DNA from: JARYLZ01 sp964388275
Lineage (GTDB): Bacteria > Bacteroidota > Ignavibacteria > SZUA-365
DNA: 64,000 nt
Direction of reading: 5' to 3'
Assembly (NCBI GenBank): GCA_964388275.1
Contig: CAYLZD010000011.1
Span: forward strand, 50,226-114,225
Positions 45,506 through 53,918 of the stretch are shown one piece after another. Within the stretch, counting starts at the first letter, position 1, and every line of letters begins with the position of its first letter. The translations under genes were made by a program, and so were the position numbers. The notes under the pieces are model-generated. The model was given only the letters and a program-made list of their open reading frames with translations, was not told the origin of the DNA and did not search any database.

Positions 45506-46462
45506 CTACTCCTTTGTGAGTCTGCAGATGCAGACGAACGTGGTACTGTCGGAAACGGCACTCCCGTCTTCACGCTCATGCGTGTATGTGGAATTCGCGA
45601 GGATGTCGAAGCCGAGATACATGCCGTCGTATTCCAGGAAGTAAATTTGTTTTTCCGACTTGACGGAATACTCGGTCGGCTCCCCGCCGGGCCACATCAT
45701 GATGCGCCTGGACTCCGTCTTCTCCGTCAAAATGGAGCAGGGCAGGCTATCCGGCCCGACGCCTTTATGATATGACCAGGTTCTGAGCTCAACCACTTTG
45801 GAATTGTCCGATACACGCGTCGTGGTGTCGTCCCACGTGCAGCCGTAGAAAAAGTCATCGCGGTGAGGTATCGGGCTGAAGAACATTTTCAATTCGTTAC
45901 GCAGCAGGCGCAACTCGTCAATTCCGCTGCTGCGGACATTCGGCAGGCGGCGCAGACTGTCCATTTCCCTTTGAGAATCGGATTTTTCCAAAACCGTACC
46001 CGACTTGATCATGCCGTTCGGCGTCAGGGTCACCCGGAACCTGGGGGTCATGTCGGGTCTGTTCGCCATGAGCTTTTGGCTGTTCCGTTTCGGCGTCTCG
46101 GCGAAGGGTTGCCATTGCAGCGGAGAGTATATTGTTATCGAATCCTTGAGCTGTGTTCTGATCCGTTCCGTTTCATTTTTCCGCGTGTATCCTTGCGAAA
46201 GAACCTTGCACAGAAGTTCCGAGTTTCCGGCGTCGTCAACGCTATCGACCTCGATTTCGAGTGTCACAGTATGTATGTATGAATCCCCGCCGCCGCCATC
46301 GGCGGGCCGCCCGGTCTGGTCGAACACGTACCTGTACACGCAGCGTTTCCCGGTTTCGAAGCGATATGCCGGAGCAAGTGTTTGGGCCGCGACGGAACCG
46401 CAGCAGCCCATGAATACTGCTATAAGGAGCGCAATCGAGCAACAGGCGAAACGCCCGCGCAT
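45506..46462 (-). CDS. Exported hypothetical protein
   Basis: 318 residues. Signal peptide with a hydrophobic core (CSIALLIAVFMGCCGSVAAQ); the cleavage context suggests signal peptidase I although MGCC is lipobox-like. The mature region is beta-rich (YRFETGKRCVYRYVFDQTG; VTLEIEVDSVDDAGNSELLCKVLSQGYTR; YLGFDILANSTYTHERED) and could form a lipocalin- or barrel-like sandwich, as in several Bacteroidota proteins that begin with a KYxY strand. No catalytic motif recognised. Last gene of a minus-strand run with the two TPM-domain proteins, 22 bp after the first of them. Confidence 0.6.
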   Translation of the reverse strand: MRGRFACCSIALLIAVFMGCCGSVAAQTLAPAYRFETGKRCVYRYVFDQTGRPADGGGGDSYIHTVTLEIEVDSVDDAGNSELLCKVLSQGYTRKNETERIRTQLKDSITIYSPLQWQPFAETPKRNSQKLMANRPDMTPRFRVTLTPNGMIKSGTVLEKSDSQREMDSLRRLPNVRSSGIDELRLLRNELKMFFSPIPHRDDFFYGCTWDDTTTRVSDNSKVVELRTWSYHKGVGPDSLPCSILTEKTESRRIMMWPGGEPTEYSVKSEKQIYFLEYDGMYLGFDILANSTYTHEREDGSAVSDSTTFVCICRLTKE

Positions 46463-46484
46463 CTCAATCCTCCAGATTCATCAT

Positions 46485-47435
46485 TCACCAACTCCCGCTC
46501 GAACCTCCTCCGCCGAAACTTCCACCGCCTCCGGAGAACGAACTCCCGCCGCTCGACCATCCGCTGGATCCGCCGCTCGACCACCCGCTCGACCTGCTGC
46601 TTGACCAGCCGCCTGAACGGCCGCGCGACACGGAAGCCGATGCCATTTTCGTCTCGAAGAATTTCCCGAGTTTCGTCGAAGGCAGCAGGAGCTTCAGCAG
46701 GGGAAAAACAATCAGATACACAGCCATTATGACGACGCCCAGCACCGGCAGCATGTCGTAAGCGATGAACGCAGGGGCGAGGTAAAAAGGAAACAAAAAG
46801 GCGTAGAGGAACCAGCCCATGCATCCTTTGGAGACGATAGAGAAGAATGTGAAAATGCCCACCACAATGAACCAGATCAGCAGGAATACAAGCATGCCGG
46901 CGACGTCCGTGCCGTCTGACGAGGCGGCCTTGACGCTGGTGTCGAGCCGTCCGTCCGCGGCGGCGATCATCGCGATTACGCCCGCCTTCACACCCGCGTC
47001 GAAATCCCCGTTGCGGAAACGGGGTGTGATCTCCTGGTTGATGATGAAAGAGCAGACGGCGTCCGTCAGCGAGGACTCCAGACCGTATCCAACCTCGATG
47101 CGCAGCTGGCGGTCGTCCTTGGCGATGAACAGGAGGGCGCCGTTGTCCACGCCCTTTTTGCCGAGTTTCCATGTCTCGGCAACGCGGTGGCTGAACTCCT
47201 CCAGGTTTTCGCCGTCGAGCGCGCTTATGATCAGGACGGCGAACTGGTTGCCGGTCGAATCCTCGTAAGCCCGGAGCAGGTTATCGAGTTCGGTCGCGGC
47301 GGCTGAACTCAACACGCCGGCGTTGTCCACGATCCGTCCCGAGAGGAAGGGGACTTCCAGAGCGCGCGCTATCGCGAATACAGTGAGGGCGGCGGCTATG
47401 AGCGCGGCGCGCAGGGGGAAAGATGCTCGCTTCAT
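46485..47435 (-). CDS. TPM-domain membrane protein with Ser/Gly/Trp tail (YgcG family)
   Basis: 316 residues. Signal peptide, then a TPM domain (about 30-165): GRIVDNAGVLSSAAATELDNLL, NQFAVLIISALDGENLEEFSHRVAETWKLGKKGVDNGALLFIAKDDRQLRIEVGYGLE and ITPRFRNGDFDAGVKAGV. Two membrane regions follow (about 183-250). The tail from ~268 is low-complexity (repeats of SSGWSSGG, then GGGG) and ends SGSW. TPM proteins of the YgcG type are envelope proteins; some plant relatives act in photosystem repair, and bacterial roles are unclear. ATGA overlap with a second TPM gene upstream. Confidence 0.85.
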   Translation of the reverse strand: MKRASFPLRAALIAAALTVFAIARALEVPFLSGRIVDNAGVLSSAAATELDNLLRAYEDSTGNQFAVLIISALDGENLEEFSHRVAETWKLGKKGVDNGALLFIAKDDRQLRIEVGYGLESSLTDAVCSFIINQEITPRFRNGDFDAGVKAGVIAMIAAADGRLDTSVKAASSDGTDVAGMLVFLLIWFIVVGIFTFFSIVSKGCMGWFLYAFLFPFYLAPAFIAYDMLPVLGVVIMAVYLIVFPLLKLLLPSTKLGKFFETKMASASVSRGRSGGWSSSRSSGWSSGGSSGWSSGGSSFSGGGGSFGGGGSSGSW

Positions 47436-48091
47436 TTGTCTTTCAGGCGAAGAGAATTGTCGAGCTCGTTCGTGTCGTCAGGGCGTATATCGACGCCGGC
47501 TTTGTTCAAAAGTCCGCCGCATTCCCGCACGGCGTGAAGGAGCGCATCGGCGGGAGCGCCGCGCTTCATGCCGGCGACGATCCCGGTTACCATATCGTCC
47601 CATTCCTTCTGTTCGACTTTCGCGTTGATGCCCTGGTCTCCGAGTATGCGCACCCGGTGCTCGAGCAGGGAGAGGAATATCAGTATGCCCGTGCGGTCGC
47701 GCGTGGCGAAAACCTCCTCGCTCAAAAAGGCGAGTCCGGCGCGTTCGTCCACGCGTTGGGCTATTACGGAAGGAGCGATGAATATAAGCTTGAGACGCGG
47801 CACAAGCAGAGCGAGTCCGGCGCCGACGAGGAAACCGAGCACGGTCAGGACGGCCGTTTCGGCCACGCCGTAAGGCAGCCAGAGATCGGTGGTCACCCAG
47901 AACCCCGTCAGCACGGCGAGCACGAGGAAGGACATCAGGGTGCCGGCTCGCCAAGGCGCTTCCGGGTAGGAATCGCTGCGGCCGACCACGTAGGGCACGA
48001 TTTCACCGGCTGTGGCCTGCTCGGCGACGCGCACGGCTTCCTTCAGGCGCTTCTGATCTTCAGCGGAAAACATGTTTTCGGGTTTTGTCAT
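47432..48091 (-). CDS. TPM-domain protein with two membrane helices
   Basis: 219 residues. A cytosolic N-terminus with a split TPM domain: DQKRLKEAVRVAEQATAGEIVPYVVGRSDSY (about 12-42), two membrane helices (GTLMSFLVLAVLTGFWVT; AETAVLTVLGFLVGAGLALLV), then RTGILIFLSLLEHRVRILGDQGINAKVEQKEWDDMVTGIVAGMK (about 133-176). This split architecture is the usual partner of YgcG-type TPM proteins; a lemA gene that often completes the trio is not present here. The two genes overlap by 4 bp and are probably functionally linked. Confidence 0.82.
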   Translation of the reverse strand: MTKPENMFSAEDQKRLKEAVRVAEQATAGEIVPYVVGRSDSYPEAPWRAGTLMSFLVLAVLTGFWVTTDLWLPYGVAETAVLTVLGFLVGAGLALLVPRLKLIFIAPSVIAQRVDERAGLAFLSEEVFATRDRTGILIFLSLLEHRVRILGDQGINAKVEQKEWDDMVTGIVAGMKRGAPADALLHAVRECGGLLNKAGVDIRPDDTNELDNSLRLKDK

Positions 48092-48203
48092 TTCGGCCTC
48101 GGATGATGTTGCGGAAAGTTATTCATAGAACAGCTCATCGGCAAGGGGAGGACTCTCGAACCCTGTTTGCAGTGTGACGGACGGCAGTGCATCAGCTTTA
48201 TCC

Positions 48204-48233
48204 TTGAAAATCCGGCCGATTTCTTTATCTTTC
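48204..48233 (+). promoter_or_regulatory. Bacteroidota-type promoter of the third vWA gene
   Basis: TTG (48204-48206), a 19-bp spacer, then TATCTTTC (48226-48233), one mismatch from TAnnTTTG. It sits 36 bp upstream of ATG 48270. Confidence 0.5.
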
Positions 48234-48269
48234 CATGATATGCGCCAATAATCAGCGGATGAGGACGAC

Positions 48270-51215
48270 ATGACATTGCATTCACGATTTTTTGGATTTC
48301 TACTTTCCGGCCTTCTGTTTTGCGGAACCGCTGTTCAAGCGCAGTGGAACCTCTCCATCGATTCGGTGGATGCCTCCGCCTTTCCGAAAGTCAGGGCTCT
48401 GGTGACAACGCGCGCCGGAAATCTGCTCAGAAAAGACCTTTCAGCTTCGAATTACACAGTTTGGGAGGACGGATTCATACAGGATTCGCTGGTTTATAAA
48501 GGCACTCGAGGCAGCAACTTCTTCGATATCGGCATACTCATGAACAGCGGATCGAGCGCTTCCGCGCAGGACATAGCAGTAATGCGCGGCACGGCGGGCA
48601 AATTCGTCGACTCGCTCGACGGTCTGAACGACCAATGCGCCCTGATCACCTACGACAATACTCCCGTTGTGATGGCCTCCATGCAGTCGGCCAAATCCCT
48701 GTTGCACAACTCATTGGCCGGATTCACATCGGGCAGCGGCGCCAACCGGCTCTGGGACGGCGTCTACGGAGCGCTCAATCACGTGGCTTTCAATTCGGTC
48801 AATTCCATGTGGGCCCTGCTGGTCATGAGCAACGGTCTGGACGACGGCAGCGGCAAGACTTTCAACGACGTGGTGGCGCTGGCGAAGCAACTGAAGATTC
48901 CGATATATACACTGGGAATAAACGCCGGTGGAGGCATCAGCAATCTCCAGGACCTCGCCGACAGGACCGGAGGCATACTGTTCAACAGCCCGGACCGGGC
49001 CGTCGAGACGCTTGTGAATCTGCTTCGCGGCACGCCGTCCTACTGCATACTCGAGTACGTCTCTTCTTCACTTTGCCGCGACGGCGCCGAGCGCGCGCTG
49101 AACGTGCGCGTTCGCGTCGACAACGACAGCACATTCGCGGCAGGCACGTACACGCCTGCCGCAGATCCGGCGTCGAACGTCGAAGCAGGCTTCGCCGTGG
49201 ACACGGGCAGCGTTGCCTCGGGTAAAGGCGCCGTCCTGGGTCTGCTGCTGAAGAACGCGATAGACAGACAGCCCTTCCGCGCGGCAAACATCGACATATC
49301 CTTCGATAAATCCGTTATCACGCTGACCAAAGTGGAAACGGACAGCGGCCTTTTGCCGGGCAGTCACGTATCGTTCGTATCAACGCAGACCGGCGCGGAA
49401 ATCAGCATCGGCGGTGTGTCGATGCTGAACGGATCCGGACGCTTGCTGAAACTGTTCTTCAGCGCAGCGGAAGTAGCCGCCAACACCGACGTTACGGTTG
49501 AGATAGAGTCGTTCAACTTCATCGCCGGCTGTCTGATTCCGAAGACTTCTGCGGGTCGCCTGCGCGTGCTGCCCAGGAATTACAGCCTGTCCGGATCCGG
49601 AGGCAACGTCTACGCGTTCGTCTGGAACGACATGTCTGGCGATTACGACCCACCTTCGGCCGCCTTCACGGCGACGGTCACAAATACGGGCGACCTGCCG
49701 GTCACGGGCCTGACCGCCGCGTTGCCGGCAAGCGATGCATTGAAAGCCCTGGGAGGCGCTACTCTCATGACGGCGGTTGAGCCGCAGACTCTCGCGCCGG
49801 GCGAGAAGGGAACGGCGGTATGGCACATGAGAGCTCTGCCGCGATCCAACGAGACCTCGGTGCAGCTCGACGTCGCCTTCGCCTCGTCCGAAGGCGTCAC
49901 CGCTTCCGCGCGTCTCTACGCTAACATCAAACCGGCCGGATCCGCCGTGACCATGCGCTGCTCCGCGGATACCGTGCGAGTCGAGGCGGGATCGCACTCG
50001 CCCCGTCCGGCAGAGGTAACCGCGGTGATACGATCCGCGGGCGTCGAAGCGAGTCCGGCCGGACAGGTAAGCATCGAGTTTCCCGGATCCCTGACGCTCG
50101 TCGAAGGAACTCCCACGCAGACCTTTTCCTCTCTGACGCCAGGAACCACACAGACACTGAAATGGAAGTTCGATTACCCCGTCGACAGGCCGTCGAAGGA
50201 AGTCTTCCCGATCACACTGGCGCTGACGCCTGTTACGGGCGCAGCCGACACATGTATCGTGTCCCTGGAAGTGCCTCCGATCACGGGACCCGATCTTCAG
50301 GCGTCCTGCCTCGAACATCCGGACACAGTCAGGTACGACTCCGTGGCGCGGGCATATCCCGAGGTTATTCTGAGGGCATCGGTGAAGAATTCGGGTTCAG
50401 AGCCGAGCAGCCGTCTGACCGCCGCGTTGACAACGCCGCCGGAAGCGCTGCCGGCGCCCGGTGAAACGCTGGTCAAGATCGTGAGCGAACAGCTCGGCGC
50501 CGGAGACAGCGCCGAGGTGAGCTGGAGAATTCTCATATCGCAACCCCTGTGCGAGAATGCCGACCTTTCCTTCGGCTATGAATTGACGGACGAAACGGGT
50601 ACGGTGTTCGACTGCTCTTCGTCCATGCATGTGACTGCGCGGCCGAATCTTCCGCCCTACTTCACCGGGATCCTCCCTTCGCCGGTAGATACTCTGGCGC
50701 CGGACAAGCCGCACGTGTTCCGCGCCACGGCAACGGACGACGACGGCGACGCGCTGCGATACGCCTGGTCGGTGGACGGCGCCGCGGCCGGAGCGGAGGA
50801 CTCGGATTCGCTCGTTCACACATTCAGCGCGCAGGGGCCCCATGAAGTCAAGTGCAGCGTGAGCGATTCGTGCGGCGCGACCGTGGAAGCCGGCTGGTTT
50901 TTCGTCGTACACAGCACAACATCCATCGGGCGCCCGGCTGAAGGCGCGGGCGGGTGGAGAATAATCGCCAACGCGCCGAATCCTTTTCCCAGTTCGACGA
51001 TGATCCAATTCGAGGCGCCCTCCGGAAATCATCTGGTTACGCTCGATCTGGTTGATGCAGCGGGAAGGACCGTGGCGGTACTGCTGAAAGGCCCGCTGAG
51101 CGGAGGCCTGCATTCGGCCGCCTTCGATGCCGCCGGTCTTCCTTCGGGTTTGTATCATGCGCGTCTGAGAACCGGGAGCATCGTGGTGACGCGCGCCGTG
51201 CAACTCGTGCGCTGA
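48270..51215 (+). CDS. Secreted vWA-like protein with degenerate MIDAS and T9SS sorting domain
   Basis: 981 residues. Signal peptide ends in TAVQAQ. The first ~270 residues align with the vWA domains at 36427 and 43482, but the metal site is altered: the DxSGS block reads MNSGSS (91-96), the loop-2 threonine is Asn in GANRLWDG, and TDG is SNG. A cohesin/beta-sandwich-like segment (VLGLLLKNAIDRQPFRAANIDISF), several ~100-residue Ig/CARDB-like modules and a PKD-like module (TATDDDGDALRYAWSVDG) follow. The sorting domain starts NAPNPFPSSTM. Probably a surface adhesin whose vWA fold no longer binds metal. The M1 aminopeptidase follows after 5 bp. Confidence 0.82.
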   Translation: MTLHSRFFGFLLSGLLFCGTAVQAQWNLSIDSVDASAFPKVRALVTTRAGNLLRKDLSASNYTVWEDGFIQDSLVYKGTRGSNFFDIGILMNSGSSASAQDIAVMRGTAGKFVDSLDGLNDQCALITYDNTPVVMASMQSAKSLLHNSLAGFTSGSGANRLWDGVYGALNHVAFNSVNSMWALLVMSNGLDDGSGKTFNDVVALAKQLKIPIYTLGINAGGGISNLQDLADRTGGILFNSPDRAVETLVNLLRGTPSYCILEYVSSSLCRDGAERALNVRVRVDNDSTFAAGTYTPAADPASNVEAGFAVDTGSVASGKGAVLGLLLKNAIDRQPFRAANIDISFDKSVITLTKVETDSGLLPGSHVSFVSTQTGAEISIGGVSMLNGSGRLLKLFFSAAEVAANTDVTVEIESFNFIAGCLIPKTSAGRLRVLPRNYSLSGSGGNVYAFVWNDMSGDYDPPSAAFTATVTNTGDLPVTGLTAALPASDALKALGGATLMTAVEPQTLAPGEKGTAVWHMRALPRSNETSVQLDVAFASSEGVTASARLYANIKPAGSAVTMRCSADTVRVEAGSHSPRPAEVTAVIRSAGVEASPAGQVSIEFPGSLTLVEGTPTQTFSSLTPGTTQTLKWKFDYPVDRPSKEVFPITLALTPVTGAADTCIVSLEVPPITGPDLQASCLEHPDTVRYDSVARAYPEVILRASVKNSGSEPSSRLTAALTTPPEALPAPGETLVKIVSEQLGAGDSAEVSWRILISQPLCENADLSFGYELTDETGTVFDCSSSMHVTARPNLPPYFTGILPSPVDTLAPDKPHVFRATATDDDGDALRYAWSVDGAAAGAEDSDSLVHTFSAQGPHEVKCSVSDSCGATVEAGWFFVVHSTTSIGRPAEGAGGWRIIANAPNPFPSSTMIQFEAPSGNHLVTLDLVDAAGRTVAVLLKGPLSGGLHSAAFDAAGLPSGLYHARLRTGSIVVTRAVQLVR

Positions 51216-51220
51216 TCGTG

Positions 51221-53704
51221 ATGCGGCATCCTGCGACAGCCGGCGGCTTCGCGTCGATGCTGGCCGCGCCCGCCGCGCGAACGGCGGGATTCCGGCTCGC
51301 CTGCCTGATTCTTTTCGCGTTCGCAGGGCAGATTGCAGCGCAGGCGCAGGATTTCCGCCGGCGCGAAAGAACCTTCGACGTTCGGCATTACCGCATTGAA
51401 GTAGCCTTCGACGAAGCCGGACAGCGGGTCATCGGCAATACCACCATCGATTTCAAACCCCTGCGTCCGGATTTCAGCGCCCTGGAACTCGACGCGTCGA
51501 GGATGACCATCAAAATAATCAAGGCGCGAACGGGCAAGACGCTCTCGTATTCCTACGATTCCGCCAGGTTGATCGTCCATCTCGAGAAACCGCTGTCCTA
51601 CGGCGAAGAGTCCTCGGTTTCGGTCAGCTACGAATGCACGCCCGACCGCGGGCTGTACTTCATACAACCCAACGCCTCCTTCCCGGACAATCCGCGTCAG
51701 ATCTGGACGCAGGGACAGGGCGAGGACAACCGCAACTGGTTTCCCTGTTACGATTATCCCAACGACAAGGCGACTTCCGAAGTCATCATGACGGTCGACG
51801 GCGACTATGAGACGTTGAGCAACGGCGTGCTCAAGTCGAAGAGGAAAAACCGCGACGGGACGACGACGTGGCACTGGTCGCAGGACAAGCCGCATTCCTC
51901 CTACCTGATCATGCTCGCCGCCGGGCGCTACCGCATTTTCAGGCAGGAGTGGGGAGGCATACCCGTGCTGTCGTATCATTATCCCGGGGATTCGCCGGAG
52001 GACGTGAGAAGGGACTTCGGAGCGACGGCGGATATGACGGCCTTCTTCTCTGGTTTTTTCGGCATCAGGTATCCCTGGCCTAGATACGCCCAGATACCGG
52101 TGGCGCATTTTCTGTACGGCGGCATGGAAAATACGACCGCCACTGTGTTGAGCGATACAAGGGCCGTGTTGGACGCGCGGTCGGCCGTGGATTCCTCTCC
52201 GGAAGGTTTGATTGCGCACGAACTCGCCCATCAGTGGTGGGGTGACTACGTGACGTATATCGACTGGGACAACGGATGGCTCAACGAGGGTTTCGCCACG
52301 TATTTCCAGCAATGCTGGACCCGGCACAGGCACGGAGAGGACGAATTCGCTTATCAGCGATGGGAGGGAATTCAGTCTTACCTGCGCTGGACCGACGAAG
52401 CGGGACGCATACCGGTGGTTACGAAAAGCGGGGGATCGAGGCAGAACATTTATTCCAAAGGCGCGGCCGTCCTCCACATGCTGAGGATCATGCTCGGCGA
52501 TGAGCAGTTCCGGCGTGTAATAAAGACATACGGAGAACGCTTCGCGTTCGGCAGCGTGGAAAGCAACGATCTGAAGCGCGTAATAGAAGATGTGACAGGC
52601 ATGAATCTGCAATGGTTCTTCCGGCAGTGGCTTTACGAAGCCGGTTATCCTGAACTGCGAATCCGTAAAAGCTGGGATCAGGGCAGCGGCTTGTTGTCTG
52701 TCGTCATCGAGCAGGTCCATAAGCGCGACTCGCTGTGCGGATTTTTCCGCCTGCCGATGGACGTACTCATTCGCAGCGCCGGCGGTGACACGACAGTGCG
52801 GGCCGTCGTCGACAGCGCGGAGACCGTGCTGCGCATAGCTCTCGATTCGCCGCCCGTGTTCATAAGCCCGGATCACGGTAGCGCGATTTGCGGTCGCATA
52901 CACTTCGAACAGAGTACCGAGGAGCTGCTTGCCCATCTTCGTTTCAATCCCGACGCAATCAAGCGCATCGAGGCGGGCCTGGCGCTGGTCCCGCATGCCA
53001 CCGATCCCGCCGTCCGCCGCGCCTTGTTCGAGTCCGCCGCCGGAGATCGCTTTTACGGTGTGAGGTTCCGGATCGCCGACGCACTCGCCGCAGTGAAACC
53101 GGATTCCGTGAGTTACAGCAACGAGCTTCGCGGACTGTGGATCGCCCTTTTGGACGACCCGCGACCGCCCGTGCGGTCCACCGCCCTGAACGGATTGAAC
53201 CGTTATCGCGACATCTCGCTCAAGCCGCACTTCGAACGCATGCTTTCCGATTCCAGCGTTTATGTGGAAGCCGCAGCGATGAACTGCCTGCTCGCGGTCG
53301 ACTCTTCCCGGGCTATCCGGGAAGTTGTGCTGAAGCGTCTCGAAGGGAAGTCCTACCAGGATGTATTGGCGCTCGCAGCGATGGATTGGGTCGAACTCTA
53401 CAATATTAAGGAAGCGGAAGAGCGGCTGTGGAAACTGGCGGGGCCGGGAGCAAGCCTGCAGCTGCGCTCCAGGGCTCTGATGACTCTGCTCGCGCTGGAG
53501 GCGGATCCGTTCCGCATAAAGGAGATGCTTTTGAAGCAGCTTGGAGAGCCGGCCTGGCAATTTCGTGCGACCGCCGCTTCGCTGTTGCTCCGTCTGTTTC
53601 CGGGCAGCGCGCAAGCCGTTAAAAAACAAAGCGAAATGGAGAAGAACCGCCATGCGCAGGCGGCATTTTCCCGCTTGCTGAAGAGCCGGGGAGGTCCTGA
53701 ATAG
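51221..53704 (+). CDS. M1-family zinc aminopeptidase
   Basis: 827 residues from ATG 51221 (a GTG one codon earlier is also possible). Signal peptide in residues ~20-43 (LACLILFAFAGQIAAQAQ). The gluzincin domain has GGMEN (substrate amine binding), HELAH at 333-337 and the third zinc ligand E356 in NEGFAT, the exact 18-residue spacing of M1. It removes N-terminal residues from peptides, here in the periplasm or outside. The C-terminal ~250 residues look like HEAT-type helical repeats (DPRPPVRSTALNGLNRYRDISLKPHFERML). No T9SS sorting domain is seen, unlike its upstream neighbour. Confidence 0.9.
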   Translation: MRHPATAGGFASMLAAPAARTAGFRLACLILFAFAGQIAAQAQDFRRRERTFDVRHYRIEVAFDEAGQRVIGNTTIDFKPLRPDFSALELDASRMTIKIIKARTGKTLSYSYDSARLIVHLEKPLSYGEESSVSVSYECTPDRGLYFIQPNASFPDNPRQIWTQGQGEDNRNWFPCYDYPNDKATSEVIMTVDGDYETLSNGVLKSKRKNRDGTTTWHWSQDKPHSSYLIMLAAGRYRIFRQEWGGIPVLSYHYPGDSPEDVRRDFGATADMTAFFSGFFGIRYPWPRYAQIPVAHFLYGGMENTTATVLSDTRAVLDARSAVDSSPEGLIAHELAHQWWGDYVTYIDWDNGWLNEGFATYFQQCWTRHRHGEDEFAYQRWEGIQSYLRWTDEAGRIPVVTKSGGSRQNIYSKGAAVLHMLRIMLGDEQFRRVIKTYGERFAFGSVESNDLKRVIEDVTGMNLQWFFRQWLYEAGYPELRIRKSWDQGSGLLSVVIEQVHKRDSLCGFFRLPMDVLIRSAGGDTTVRAVVDSAETVLRIALDSPPVFISPDHGSAICGRIHFEQSTEELLAHLRFNPDAIKRIEAGLALVPHATDPAVRRALFESAAGDRFYGVRFRIADALAAVKPDSVSYSNELRGLWIALLDDPRPPVRSTALNGLNRYRDISLKPHFERMLSDSSVYVEAAAMNCLLAVDSSRAIREVVLKRLEGKSYQDVLALAAMDWVELYNIKEAEERLWKLAGPGASLQLRSRALMTLLALEADPFRIKEMLLKQLGEPAWQFRATAASLLLRLFPGSAQAVKKQSEMEKNRHAQAAFSRLLKSRGGPE

Positions 53705-53811
53705 AATCACGCGCCGCAGCCGGATGCTGCGCACGCCGGCCCTCCGTCCCGCAGGGGAGAGCGGGGGTTCGCATCAAAGCGGGAGGTTTGACCATCGGCC
53801 ATCTCAAACGG

Positions 53812-53843
53812 TTTGACTTTCATCCGACCCCTGTCTATATTTG
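53812..53843 (+). promoter_or_regulatory. Bacteroidota-type promoter upstream of secD
   Basis: TTTG (53812-53815), a 20-bp spacer and TATATTTG (53836-53843), a full match to the TTTG-N19-21-TAnnTTTG consensus of the Bacteroidota housekeeping sigma factor. It lies 76 bp before the secD start and would serve secD, secF and possibly the STAS gene and purA. Confidence 0.65.
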
Positions 53844-53918
53844 TTGTCCGAGTAAAATTGGCAAAGAATTCATACTCATAAGCAAGCATCATCGCAGTTT
53901 CCGGAGGCATTTCAGGCT

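Noticed and set aside
51155..53734. 859-codon open frame antisense to the M1 aminopeptidase
   Set aside because: The sense strand has a complete, well-motifed enzyme. The antisense frame is a by-product of high GC at third codon positions and has an Arg/His-rich, domain-free product.
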